This document shows positions 35,621-44,678 of a stretch of DNA of 64,000 bases, piece by piece. Positions within the stretch are counted from its first letter, which is position 1; each line of letters opens with the position of its first letter. Both the position numbers and the translations under genes were made by a program. The DNA lies in the NCBI RefSeq assembly GCF_008370495.1, contig NZ_VTUX01000001.1, positions 310,001 to 374,000 on the forward strand, in the 5' to 3' direction. Below the pieces are notes generated by a model. It made no database searches, was not told where the DNA came from, and was given only the letters and a program-made list of their open reading frames with translations. Origin of the DNA: Pseudohalioglobus sediminis (GTDB lineage Bacteria; Pseudomonadota; Gammaproteobacteria; Pseudomonadales; Halieaceae).

Positions 35621-37098
35621 ACAGGCCACCGGGCCACAGGCAGGTTCTGCGCACTGAGGCCGATAAAGTTCTCCAGTAGTTCGTGCATAGCCCTGTCTGC
35701 GGGCATCTGCTGTTTCAATTTCTGCAACTTGCGCTGCTGCCAAACGGCCCCCGTCTGCCTGTTCTGCAGGCGTTCTTCGATAACGCCGAGGTAACGATCT
35801 ATCTCCGCTGCGCTGATTCCTATTGTACCCAGGCCAACGCGGGCCACCGGCAACATGCGTGCAATCACCTCGGTAATCGGCTGTTCCCGGTAACCGGACT
35901 GGTCCAGTTCCGGCCATACCAGTCGCGCATCGAGACCGTGCTGTGCCGCCCGATAGAAATTGTACTCGGCATTGCGAAACGGAATAGCCGGCAGCAGGTG
36001 CGCCAGCTGGGAACGAATTCCCTCGGCGGCGCCGATCAGGAAAGCGGCATTGGCGACCATGTCTACCGCCGTGGGTCCTGCCGGCAGGGCGCGCATTTCA
36101 ATACGCAGGTGTCCGCCGTCCGCGTCATCGTAAATGGGCCGGTTCCAAAGCCACACCGTGCTCTGGTGCAGGCGCAGCTCGGCCAGTGACGGCACCCTGC
36201 CCGCGGCCATATCCTCTGCGGCGGTGCTGCCGTCACGCAGCGGCAGCAACGGCGGGTAAATGCGCACCACCTCGCGGAACAGTTCCTCGGCGCCGCACCG
36301 CGCCCAACCCTGGCCGAAGTTGACCCGCGCCGGCTCGTTCCAGCCGTAAGGGTCAAGGTGGCGGGTATCAATAGACTGCTTGAACAGCGGGATACGGGTC
36401 TCGTGCCAGAGCGAGTGACCGAACAGCCCCGGCGAATTGGCGGCCAGCGCAACCGCCAGCGGCGTCATCAACTGAATAGCGTTGAAGGTATCGGCGAAGG
36501 CGCTGGGGGTAACCCGGTAGTGCACCTGGAAAGAGGTATTGGCACCCTCCAGGGTGATGTCCTGCATGGCCAGCTTGAGCGGCTCAGTGCCGTTGATATC
36601 TATCTGGAAACGGTCGCCGCGACGCTCGATCAACTGTCGCACCAGCGCGTGGTAGCGGCGCCGGTCGGTAATGCAGTGCGAGCCGAAATCCGTCTCGCGC
36701 AGGGTCGGCAGTATGCCGATGGGCACAATGCGACCGCCGTGCGCGGCGGCTACCGGCGCCAGCCGCTCAAGGCTGTCGATAATCGCCTTCTCGGTGCACC
36801 GGAAGGGGTCATCGCTGAGGGCAAAGGGCGGGAGATTGTACTCCAGGTTATAACGATTCAACTCGAGGGTCAGCGTGGGATCAGCGGCGGCCTCGAGTAT
36901 CTCCTGGTTGGCATAGAGCGGGTAGCCGTCGCCATCGACGATATACATCTCCAGCTCCGCACCCAGCGACGCCGGGCCCTCGCCGAAGCCGGGACGCTGC
37001 AACAGTTCGCCCAGCGCCTCGATGTTATCTTCCAGGCAAGCGCGAAACGCCAGGAAATCCTGGTCGCTAAACTCGATGTGATCTATCTCAATACCCAT
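35617..37098 (-). CDS. Glutamate-cysteine ligase (GCS2)-like carboxylate-amine ligase
   Basis: A 493-residue ATP-dependent carboxylate-amine ligase of the GCS2 family. It includes the ATP/Mg-site start LGAELEMYIVD, ELNRYNLEYNLPP, VHYRVTPSAFADTFNA, ALAANSPGLFGHSLWHETR and HLRIEMRALPAGPT. Members form gamma-glutamyl or similar amide bonds; plant and alphaproteobacterial glutathione-type ligases belong here, as does YbdK. The nearby glutathione-dependent formaldehyde genes make glutathione synthesis tempting, but no glutathione synthetase is adjacent. It begins 58 bases after the SIMPL gene and is coupled to the aspartoacylase-like gene. Confidence 0.85.
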   Translation of the reverse strand: MGIEIDHIEFSDQDFLAFRACLEDNIEALGELLQRPGFGEGPASLGAELEMYIVDGDGYPLYANQEILEAAADPTLTLELNRYNLEYNLPPFALSDDPFRCTEKAIIDSLERLAPVAAAHGGRIVPIGILPTLRETDFGSHCITDRRRYHALVRQLIERRGDRFQIDINGTEPLKLAMQDITLEGANTSFQVHYRVTPSAFADTFNAIQLMTPLAVALAANSPGLFGHSLWHETRIPLFKQSIDTRHLDPYGWNEPARVNFGQGWARCGAEELFREVVRIYPPLLPLRDGSTAAEDMAAGRVPSLAELRLHQSTVWLWNRPIYDDADGGHLRIEMRALPAGPTAVDMVANAAFLIGAAEGIRSQLAHLLPAIPFRNAEYNFYRAAQHGLDARLVWPELDQSGYREQPITEVIARMLPVARVGLGTIGISAAEIDRYLGVIEERLQNRQTGAVWQQRKLQKLKQQMPADRAMHELLENFIGLSAQNLPVARWPV

Positions 37099-37156
37099 AG
37101 CAGGCCATTGTGACTTTCCTCGTGGGTATTGTTATTGATCTGGATCGACTAAACGA

Positions 37157-37879
37157 TTACTGATCGATGGCGATGGTCAGGTGGACCGTGACCCGATACC
37201 GATTCTCACCGGCCGCCACCGGCACCGAATCAGCTGCCGCTGCCGATGCCATCATACGCTCCGCGCGGTAGGGCTGCGGATTGTAGCTCTCTTCGGAAAT
37301 CGACAGGATGTCACCGAGGTCCACATCGGCTGCCTCAGCCAGCGTCTCGGCCCTGGCCAGGGCATCTTTCACTGCCGCAGCGCGCGCCTTGGCCAGCACC
37401 TCTTCAGGGTCTTCATTGGTGAACTGGATGTTACCACCCTCATTCACGCCCAGGGTCACGGACTGGTCAAGCAGTTTGCCCACGTCATCGAGATCGCGCA
37501 CACGCACGGTGAGGCTGTTGCGCACCACGTAACCGACGATTTCCGGTGGTTTTTCATTGCGCGGCTTGGGATATACGTACCGCGGCTGGATGGAAAAGTT
37601 CGAGGTCTGCAGGTCGCGTTCCGCCACGCCCTGCTTGCGCATCGCGCGAATCACCTCGGTCATGGCCGCGGAATTGGCGTCCAGCGCCTCACGCGCTGTC
37701 TTCGCCTCGCGAGTAACGGTCAGTTGCATGATCGCCATGTCGGGCGCCATGGCCCGCTCCGCCTCACCACTGACGCGGATCTGGGCCTCGGCTTCATCGG
37801 CACTGGCAACAGCTGGTGCAAGTATTATCGCGAGCATCGCGGCAAGCAGCCCCGCCCTGGTTGAAAACATTGTATTCAT
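37157..37879 (-). CDS. SIMPL (DUF541) domain protein, exported
   Basis: A 240-residue protein with a signal peptide (to about residue 27, VASA-D). The SIMPL domain pattern is IRVSGEAERAMAPDMAIMQLTV followed by TNFSIQP-like and GYVVRNSLTVRVRDLD stretches. In LTVSREA-type family members this fold is periplasmic or membrane-associated, and several are linked to oxidative stress. It starts inside the fdsD stop codon (four-base overlap), so it is translationally coupled to formate dehydrogenase. Its role there is unknown. Confidence 0.88.
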   Translation of the reverse strand: MNTMFSTRAGLLAAMLAIILAPAVASADEAEAQIRVSGEAERAMAPDMAIMQLTVTREAKTAREALDANSAAMTEVIRAMRKQGVAERDLQTSNFSIQPRYVYPKPRNEKPPEIVGYVVRNSLTVRVRDLDDVGKLLDQSVTLGVNEGGNIQFTNEDPEEVLAKARAAAVKDALARAETLAEAADVDLGDILSISEESYNPQPYRAERMMASAAAADSVPVAAGENRYRVTVHLTIAIDQ

Positions 37880-38118
37880 GGTCTCTGACTCCCTTGTGTA
37901 TCCGATTGCCCGGCGAACACCAGGCGTACCGCGGGGGACAAGTCCTCGCCTCCCGCATCCGCGTATGCCGACAATTGTTCACGCATGGCCCTGGTCCAGA
38001 ATTTTTCCAGGTGCTCAGCCGTGCACTGCGCCGCACGGCTTAGATCGCGCTGCTCGCCGAAGTTCAGTGCGATCTGGTTTGCCATCTTTACCAGGTGATC
38101 GATCTGTTGGCCGCTCAT
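37876..38118 (-). CDS. fdsD: Formate dehydrogenase delta subunit
   Basis: An 80-residue protein beginning MSGQQIDHLVKMANQIALNF, with the family's HLEKFWTRAMREQL stretch. FdsD subunits are small helical proteins of NAD-dependent molybdenum formate dehydrogenases and are needed for full activity. The place as last fds gene, 9 bases after fdhD, matches the fdsGBACD order known from Cupriavidus. Confidence 0.9.
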   Translation of the reverse strand: MSGQQIDHLVKMANQIALNFGEQRDLSRAAQCTAEHLEKFWTRAMREQLSAYADAGGEDLSPAVRLVFAGQSDTQGSQRP

Positions 38119-38127
38119 TTTGCCTCG

Positions 38128-38934
38128 CTAACGCACGCGATGTTCGCCACAGTAAATCACCTGCCGACCGCGTTGTACAAACCCGACCAGGCTCATGCCC
38201 GCCTGTTGCGCCTGCGCTACGGCCAGCGAGGTGGGCGCCGAAACCGCGGCCAGCAGCGCCACGTTACAGGCTGCCGCCTTGGCCACCATTTCATAGCCGA
38301 TGCGGCTGGTAAGCAGGATAAAACCGCTGTCGCTTGCGCGCAACGCCAGCGCACCGAGCAATTTGTCCAGCGCATTGTGGCGCCCCACGTCTTCCCGGAC
38401 CAGCAGGATATCTCCCTGTGCACTGCACCAGGCGGCCGCGTGCACACCGCCGGTGCGGCGTTTCAGCTCCTGCGTTGCCGCAAGCCCATCCAGTGCAGCC
38501 TGTATTGCCTCATGCGTCGTTTGCACTTCCGCGCTGACGCTGTGAGGTGGGTAAACCGCCTGTTCCAGCGACTCGACACCGCAGAGACCGCAGCCACTGC
38601 GCCCGGTGAGCTGGCGGCGGCGGTGTTTCAGCGCGGCGAACGGTTCACCGGTAATCTGCATGGCCACCTCGACACCCTGTTCGCGTGTCGCCACCTGCAG
38701 GTCCAGCAACTGGTCGCTGTCGCGCAAGATACCCTCGGACAGGCTGAAACCCAAGGCGAGGTCTTCAAGGTCCATCGGCGTGGCCATCATGACCGCGTGC
38801 GACACACCGTTGTAGACCAGCGCCACCGGGCTTTCCACCACCACATCGTCACTGTCCTCGACGCCCTCCCCCGCGCACCAGACACGGCGCGGCAGCGTCA
38901 CTGTTCCGTCAGGCATCAGTACGCGCGCGCTCAA
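38128..38934 (-). CDS. fdhD: Formate dehydrogenase accessory sulfurtransferase FdhD
   Basis: A 268-residue protein that transfers sulfur from a cysteine desulfurase to the molybdenum cofactor, which formate dehydrogenase needs. The CGLCG motif (Cys115 and Cys118) and FSLSEGI, GGVHAAAWC and REDVGRHNALDKLLG are all present. It corresponds to fdsC of the Cupriavidus operon. Its start overlaps the 3' end of fdsA by 26 bases in a different frame. Confidence 0.95.
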   Translation of the reverse strand: MSARVLMPDGTVTLPRRVWCAGEGVEDSDDVVVESPVALVYNGVSHAVMMATPMDLEDLALGFSLSEGILRDSDQLLDLQVATREQGVEVAMQITGEPFAALKHRRRQLTGRSGCGLCGVESLEQAVYPPHSVSAEVQTTHEAIQAALDGLAATQELKRRTGGVHAAAWCSAQGDILLVREDVGRHNALDKLLGALALRASDSGFILLTSRIGYEMVAKAAACNVALLAAVSAPTSLAVAQAQQAGMSLVGFVQRGRQVIYCGEHRVR

Positions 38935-41758
38935 GCAGGTCCCGCTGCTTGCGATCGAACTGCTGCTGCCGCGCCTGCCATGCGGACGGTGCGCTGACGC
39001 GACTTACCTGCACCGCAGTGACCTTGTACTCCGGGCAGTTGGTGGCCCAGTCAGAGTTATCCGTGGTGACCACGTTGGCCCCGGACACCGGATGGTGAAA
39101 CGTGGTGTATACGACACCCGGTTTCACCCGGGTAGTGAGGGTGGCACGCAGCACCGTATTGCCGACGCGGCTCTGGATGCCGACCCAGTCGCCCTCGCTG
39201 ACGCCACGCTCCTGGGCATCGTGCGGATGTATCTCCAGCGTGTCCTCGCTGTGCCAGGCGCTGTTGTCGGTGCGACGGGTCTGCGCACCGACATTGTACT
39301 GGCTGAGAATCCGCCCGGTCGTCAGCAGCAGCGGGAAACGGCGGTTGGCGCGTTCATCCGTGGCCACAAAATCAGTAATCGCAAAGTAACCCTTGCCGCG
39401 CACAAATTCGTCCCTGTGCATGGTCGGGGTGCCCTCGGGGGCGCTTTCATTGCATGGCCACTGCAGGCTGCCTTTCTCGTCGAGCAGGGCATAGCTGACG
39501 CCGCTGAACGTTGGCGTCAGGCTCGCGATCTCGTCCATGATCTGCGAGGGGTGCGCATAATCCATATCGCAACCGAGTGCTGCGGCAAACGCCTGCGTCA
39601 CCTCCCAGTCGGCTTTGCCGGATAACGGCGGCATGACCTTGCGCACCCGGGAAATGCGGCGCTCGGCGTTGGTAAACGTGCCATCCTTTTCCAGGAAAGA
39701 CGCCCCGGGCAGGAACACGTGTGCGAACTTGGCGGTTTCGTTGAGGAAGATGTCCTGTACCACCAGGCATTCCAGCGCCGACAGCGCCGCCTCGATGTGC
39801 TGCGTATTCGGATCGGACTGGGCAACGTCTTCGCCCTGGCAGTACAGCCCGCGAAACTGCCCGTCCAGTGCCGCGTCGAACATGTTGGGTATGCGCATGC
39901 CCGGCTCGGGATCCAGCTGCACCTGCCAGGCCGCCTCGAACTGGCCGCGGGTGGCCGCATCTGAAAGATGCCGGTAGCCGGGCAGTTCGTGGGGGAAGGA
40001 GCCCATGTCGCAGGAACCCTGCACGTTGTTCTGCCCGCGCATGGGGTTCACCCCCACACCCTCGCGACCGATATTGCCGGTGAGCATGGCCAGGTTGGCA
40101 ATGGCCATCACCGCGGTGGAGCCCTGGCTGTGTTCGGTCACCCCGAGCCCGTAGTAGATTGCCGCGTTGCCGCCGCTGGCATAGAGCCGCGCGGCCGCGC
40201 GCAGGCTTTCCGGGTCCACTCCCGTTGCTGCCGCCAGCGCCTCCGGCGCGTTGTGCTCCGCACTGACAAACTCAAGCCAGGAGGCGAAGGACTCACGGTC
40301 ACAGCGCTGTGCAATGAACCCGGCGTCGTGAAGCGCTTCGGTGGCGATAACGTGTGCCATGGCATTCAGTACCGCCACGTTGGCGCCAGGATTCACCGGC
40401 AGGTGGTAATCGGCACGAATATGCGGCGCATCCACCAGCTCGATCTCACGCGGGTCGATCACAATCAACCTGGCGCCCTCACGCAGGCGGCGCTTGAGGC
40501 GTGAACCGAACACCGGGTGGGCTTCGGTCGGATTGGCGCCGATCACCATGATCACGTCGGCGCTGTCGACCGAGGTGAAGGCCTGGGTGCCGGCCGATTC
40601 GCCCAGGGTGGTTTTCAGGCCGAAACCAGTGGGTGAATGGCAGACGCGGGCACAGGTATCGATATTGTTGTTACCGAAGCCGGCGCGCACCAGTTTCTGT
40701 ACCAGGTAGACTTCCTCATTGGTGCAGCGACTGGAACTGATGGCGCCGATACTGTTGCGGCCGTGCCGCTCCTGGATCTCACGAAAACGGCGCGCGGCAA
40801 ACTGCAGTGCCTCGTCCCAGCTGACCTCGCGCCAGGGCTGCTCGATACTGTCGCGAACCATCGGCGTGGTAATGCGATCCGGGTGGGTGGCGTAGCCGAA
40901 GGCAAAGCGCCCCTTTACGCAGGCGTGGCCCTCATTGGCCCTGCCATCTTTCCAGGGCGTCATGCGCACCACGGTATTACCGCGCAACTCGGCGCGGAAG
41001 CCACAGCCAACACCGCAATAGGCGCAGGTGGTAATGGCCGTGTGCTCGGGGATGCCCTGCTCGATGATACTGTTCTCGGTTAGCGTGGCGGTGGGACAGG
41101 CGTTCACGCAGGCGCCGCAGGAGACACAATCGGAGCCGAGAAAGTCGGTCGCACCCACGCTGACCCGAGAGTCAAAACCGCGGCCCTCGATGGTCAGGGC
41201 AAAAGTGCCCTGGACCTCTTCACAGGCACGCACGCAGCGTGAGCAGACAATGCACTTGGCGGGATCAAAGGTGAAATACGGGTTGCTCTGGTCCTTTTCT
41301 GCCTCCAGGTGGTTGGCGCCTGCAAAGCCGTAGCGCACCGCGCGCAGGCCCACTTCCCCTGCCGTATCCTGTAGCTCGCAATCACCATTGGTGGGGCAGG
41401 TCAGGCAGTCCAGCGGATGGTCGGAGATATACAGCTCCATTACCCCACGGCGCAACTTTGCCAGCGCGGGTGTTTGTGTTTGCACCTGCATGCCGGGTTC
41501 CACCGGCGTGGTGCAGGAGGCGGGATAACCCCTGCGCCCGGCAATCTCCACCAGGCAGACACGGCAGGAGCCAAATGCCTCCAGTGAATCAGAGGCACAC
41601 AGTTTCGGCACCTTGACGCCTGCCAGTGCCGCCGCGCGCATGACCGAGGTGCCCGCGGGCACTTCGATATCGATGCCATCGATTTGCAGCGCTACCGCCT
41701 CACCGCCGCTGGCGGCCGGCGTGCCGTAATCTCTTTGCGGTTCGTAGTACTGCACCAT
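38909..41758 (-). CDS. fdsA: NAD-dependent formate dehydrogenase, alpha (catalytic) subunit
   Basis: A 949-residue molybdenum enzyme that oxidises formate to CO2. N-terminal to C-terminal it shows a [2Fe-2S] ferredoxin domain (CASDSLEAFGSCRVC), a His/Cys [4Fe-4S] site (HPLDCLTCPTNGDC), two ferredoxin clusters (CIVCSRCVRAC and CVSCGACVNAC), another [4Fe-4S] (CAYCGVGC), and the bis-MGD domain. The metal-ligand cysteine and following His sit in CARVCHSPT. Start ATG at 41758; the longer frame from 41839 overlaps fdsB and is rejected. Confidence 0.96.
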   Translation of the reverse strand: MVQYYEPQRDYGTPAASGGEAVALQIDGIDIEVPAGTSVMRAAALAGVKVPKLCASDSLEAFGSCRVCLVEIAGRRGYPASCTTPVEPGMQVQTQTPALAKLRRGVMELYISDHPLDCLTCPTNGDCELQDTAGEVGLRAVRYGFAGANHLEAEKDQSNPYFTFDPAKCIVCSRCVRACEEVQGTFALTIEGRGFDSRVSVGATDFLGSDCVSCGACVNACPTATLTENSIIEQGIPEHTAITTCAYCGVGCGFRAELRGNTVVRMTPWKDGRANEGHACVKGRFAFGYATHPDRITTPMVRDSIEQPWREVSWDEALQFAARRFREIQERHGRNSIGAISSSRCTNEEVYLVQKLVRAGFGNNNIDTCARVCHSPTGFGLKTTLGESAGTQAFTSVDSADVIMVIGANPTEAHPVFGSRLKRRLREGARLIVIDPREIELVDAPHIRADYHLPVNPGANVAVLNAMAHVIATEALHDAGFIAQRCDRESFASWLEFVSAEHNAPEALAAATGVDPESLRAAARLYASGGNAAIYYGLGVTEHSQGSTAVMAIANLAMLTGNIGREGVGVNPMRGQNNVQGSCDMGSFPHELPGYRHLSDAATRGQFEAAWQVQLDPEPGMRIPNMFDAALDGQFRGLYCQGEDVAQSDPNTQHIEAALSALECLVVQDIFLNETAKFAHVFLPGASFLEKDGTFTNAERRISRVRKVMPPLSGKADWEVTQAFAAALGCDMDYAHPSQIMDEIASLTPTFSGVSYALLDEKGSLQWPCNESAPEGTPTMHRDEFVRGKGYFAITDFVATDERANRRFPLLLTTGRILSQYNVGAQTRRTDNSAWHSEDTLEIHPHDAQERGVSEGDWVGIQSRVGNTVLRATLTTRVKPGVVYTTFHHPVSGANVVTTDNSDWATNCPEYKVTAVQVSRVSAPSAWQARQQQFDRKQRDLLERARTDA

Positions 41759-41766
41759 AAGCGTGC

Positions 41767-43293
41767 CTATTGAAAATCTTCCGGGAAGTGCGCGATTGCG
41801 CTGCGCACCGGGTTTGGCGTAAGCCCGCCCATGGCGCACAGCGAGGCCGATGTCATGGTGTCACACAGGTCCTCGAGCAGGGCCAGATTCCTGGCGCCTT
41901 CTTCCCTGGCGATAATGCGGTCCAGTACTTCCACGCCACGCACCGAACCGACACGACAGGGCGTGCACTTGCCGCAGGATTCGGCTGCACAAAACGCCAT
42001 GGCGAAGCGTGCCTGTGCGGCCATGTCCACAGTGTCATCGAACACCACCACCCCGCCGTGGCCCAGCATACCGCCCGCGGCGGCAAAGGCCTCGTAATCC
42101 AGCGGCGTATCCCACAGTGACTCGGGCAGGTAGGCGCCAAGCGGTCCGCCCACCTGGATGGCGCGCATCGGCCGCCCCGAGCGGGTGCCACCGGCAAACG
42201 TATCCAGCACCTCGCGCAGGGTGCAGCCATAGGGCACTTCCACCAGCCCGCCATGGCGAACATTGCCCGCCAGCTGCAGGGTCAGCGTGCCACGGGAACG
42301 CCCGCTGCCCAGGCCCGCATAGGCCTCTGCGCCGTCAGCCATGATGCTGGCCACGGCGGCGAGGGTCAGCACGTTGTTGACCACGGTGGGCTGGCCGAAC
42401 AGACCCTGGTGTGCAGGCAGCGGTGGCTTGGCGCGCACCACGCCGCGCTTGCCCTCGAGGCTGTCGAGCAGGGCCGTTTCCTCGCCACAGATATAGGCGC
42501 CTGCACCCAGGCGCAGTTCCAGGTGAAAGGCCCTGCCACTGTCGCAAATGTCCTGTCCCAGGTAACCGGCGGCCTCGGCCTTGGCGATAGCCGTGTGCAT
42601 CACCTGCCAGGCATCGGGGTATTCCGAGCGCAGGTAGATATAACCGCGGTCTGCTCCCACCGCGACACCCGCGATGGCCATACCCTCGATCAACTGGTAG
42701 GGGTCCGACTCCATCAGCAGGCGGTCGGCAAAGGTTCCGGAATCGCCCTCATCGGCATTGCAGACAATATATTTCTGCCCGGCTTCCGCCTCCAGGACGG
42801 TGCGCCACTTCACCCCGGTGGGAAAGGCAGCACCGCCGCGACCGCGCAGCCCGGAGCGAGTCACCTCATCGACAATGTCCCCCGGCGACAGGTGCACCGC
42901 GTGCTCAAGCCCCTCGAAACCGTGCCGAGCCAGGTAGGACTCCAGGCAGAGCGGATCGTCGAGCCCGGCACGCATGAAGGTAACGCGCTGTTGCGCGGCG
43001 AACCACGGGTGTTGTTCAAGGGGACCCAGGTAGCGGTCATGGGTTGCATATTCGTGCGCTTCCAGCGCCAGGATGGCGGGCACATCGTCGGCGCAGAGCG
43101 GACCAAAGCCAACGCGCTTGCCGTCCTGCTCGATCTCCAGCAGCGGTTCCAGCCAGAACGCACCACGGGAGCCGTTGCGCACAATCTCGGCATGGTTGTG
43201 CTCCGCAACACCTGAGGCCAGGGCAGCGGCCACCGCATCTGCCCCCACCGCCCGCGCCGTGGCATCACGCGGTACGAAATAGCGCGTACTCAT
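41767..43293 (-). CDS. fdsB: Formate dehydrogenase beta subunit (NuoF-like)
   Basis: A 508-residue diaphorase subunit that passes electrons from formate to NAD+. It contains the FMN/NADH-binding SGLRGRGGAAFPTGVKW, GAGAYICGEETALLDSLEG and the [4Fe-4S] site ESCGKCTPCR. The ATG at 43293 overlaps the fdsG stop (ATGA). FdsA follows 8 bases later. Confidence 0.95.
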   Translation of the reverse strand: MSTRYFVPRDATARAVGADAVAAALASGVAEHNHAEIVRNGSRGAFWLEPLLEIEQDGKRVGFGPLCADDVPAILALEAHEYATHDRYLGPLEQHPWFAAQQRVTFMRAGLDDPLCLESYLARHGFEGLEHAVHLSPGDIVDEVTRSGLRGRGGAAFPTGVKWRTVLEAEAGQKYIVCNADEGDSGTFADRLLMESDPYQLIEGMAIAGVAVGADRGYIYLRSEYPDAWQVMHTAIAKAEAAGYLGQDICDSGRAFHLELRLGAGAYICGEETALLDSLEGKRGVVRAKPPLPAHQGLFGQPTVVNNVLTLAAVASIMADGAEAYAGLGSGRSRGTLTLQLAGNVRHGGLVEVPYGCTLREVLDTFAGGTRSGRPMRAIQVGGPLGAYLPESLWDTPLDYEAFAAAGGMLGHGGVVVFDDTVDMAAQARFAMAFCAAESCGKCTPCRVGSVRGVEVLDRIIAREEGARNLALLEDLCDTMTSASLCAMGGLTPNPVRSAIAHFPEDFQ

Positions 43294-43766
43294 GCCGTGT
43301 CCTCCGCGCCCTGCCGCAGCGATGCGATCAGGCCGGCCAGGCCCTCGCGGTCGACGCGGGCATAGGTATCGTTGTCGAGTCGCACCGAGGGCGAGCAAGC
43401 GCAGTTGCCCAGGCAATATACGGATTCGAGGGTAATCACACCGTCAGCGGTGGTGTTGCCAAAATCCACCCCCAGCAGGTCCCGGGCACAGGCCTCCAGT
43501 TCCCTGCCACCGGTCGCCTGGCAGGACTCGGCCCGGCACACCTGCAGCGTGTGTCGGCCACCGGGTGCGGTGCGCAGGTCATGGTAAAAGCTGATTACCC
43601 CGTGCACTTCGGCCGCGGAACAGTTCATCACCCGGGCAATTGCCGGCACAGCCTCGCCGGGGATGTAACCCAGGTCTTCCTGTATCGCCTGCAGCAGCGG
43701 CAGCAGGCCACCCGGGGTATCCTGGTACTGGCACAGCAGTTGCGCGAGCAGGCGTTCGGTGTCCAA
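43290..43766 (-). CDS. fdsG: Formate dehydrogenase gamma subunit (NuoE-like)
   Basis: A [2Fe-2S] thioredoxin-like subunit. Cluster cysteines appear as VCRAESCQATGG and YCLGNCACSP, and the N-terminal half has LQEDLGY-like and VISFYHDLRT segments. No ATG is near the family's start: TTG codons at 43799 and 43766 are in frame. I chose 43766 because AAGAGA precedes it, giving about 158 residues. It is the first fds gene and starts about 80 bases after fghA. Confidence 0.9.
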   Translation of the reverse strand: MDTERLLAQLLCQYQDTPGGLLPLLQAIQEDLGYIPGEAVPAIARVMNCSAAEVHGVISFYHDLRTAPGGRHTLQVCRAESCQATGGRELEACARDLLGVDFGNTTADGVITLESVYCLGNCACSPSVRLDNDTYARVDREGLAGLIASLRQGAEDTA

Positions 43767-43844
43767 AGCGTGTTCTCTTATTCTGCTTCTACCCGCCAAG
43801 TATGGCCCAAGGCGCGCCCGCCGTCAGCCCGGACCGGGCTCGCG

Positions 43845-44678
43845 TCACAAATTCGCGGCATGAAAAGCGATATGTTCGCCGATGAAGCTGGCAATGAAAA
43901 AATAGCTGTGGTCGTAACCGGTTTGCATACGCAGCTGCAGCGGGTAACCGGAACTGTCCGCGGCCTGCTGCAGCAAGTGCGGCTTCAGTTGCTCGTCGAG
44001 GAAATCGTCGGCATCTCCCTGGTCCACCAGCAGCGGCAGTTGTTCCGTGTCACGGCCCAGCAGCACACTGCTGTCATAGTTCTCCCACTCCCGGATTTCG
44101 TCACCCAGATAGGCCGCGAGCGCCTTGCGGCCCCAGGGGCAGCGCATGGGTGAAGAGATCGGTGCGAAAGCCGAGACCGAGCGAAAGCGGCCCGAGGCGG
44201 TAAGGGCGATGGTAATGGCGCCGTGTCCGCCCATGGAGTGTCCGGAGATGGCCGCCCGCGCGCTGTCTACCGGGAAATTGGCACCCACCAGGGTGAACAA
44301 TTCGCTGACCACGTAATCGCGCATATTGTAGTGCGCCGCCCAGGGCTCCTGGGTCGCGTTCACGTAAAAGCCGGCACCGAGGCCAAAGTCCCAGGCGCCC
44401 TCAGGGTCGTCGGGTACCCCCTCTCCTCGTGGGCTGGTATCGGGGGCCACGATGGCCAGGCCGTGCTCCGCGGCATAGCGCTGGGCGCCGGCCTTGGTGA
44501 CAAAGTTCTCGTCGGTGCAGGTCAGCCCGGACAGCCAGTACAGCACCGGCACCCGGCCGCGCTCGGCCTGCGGCGGCAGGTAAATGGAGAAGTTCATGTC
44601 ACAGCCCAGGGCCGACGAGCTATGGCTGTAACGCAACTGGCGGCCGCCGAAGCAACGATTCTCTGCAATTTTTTGCAT
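43845..44678 (-). CDS. fghA: S-formylglutathione hydrolase
   Basis: A 277-residue esterase that releases formate and glutathione from S-formylglutathione. The nucleophile is Ser148 in SGHSMGGHGA, the acid is in DQGDADDF and the histidine in GYDHSYFF. The family start ENRCFGG and the block LSGLTCTDENF are present. Its ATG shares one base with the adhC stop (TGATG), so the two are coupled. Confidence 0.95.
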   Translation of the reverse strand: MQKIAENRCFGGRQLRYSHSSSALGCDMNFSIYLPPQAERGRVPVLYWLSGLTCTDENFVTKAGAQRYAAEHGLAIVAPDTSPRGEGVPDDPEGAWDFGLGAGFYVNATQEPWAAHYNMRDYVVSELFTLVGANFPVDSARAAISGHSMGGHGAITIALTASGRFRSVSAFAPISSPMRCPWGRKALAAYLGDEIREWENYDSSVLLGRDTEQLPLLVDQGDADDFLDEQLKPHLLQQAADSSGYPLQLRMQTGYDHSYFFIASFIGEHIAFHAANL

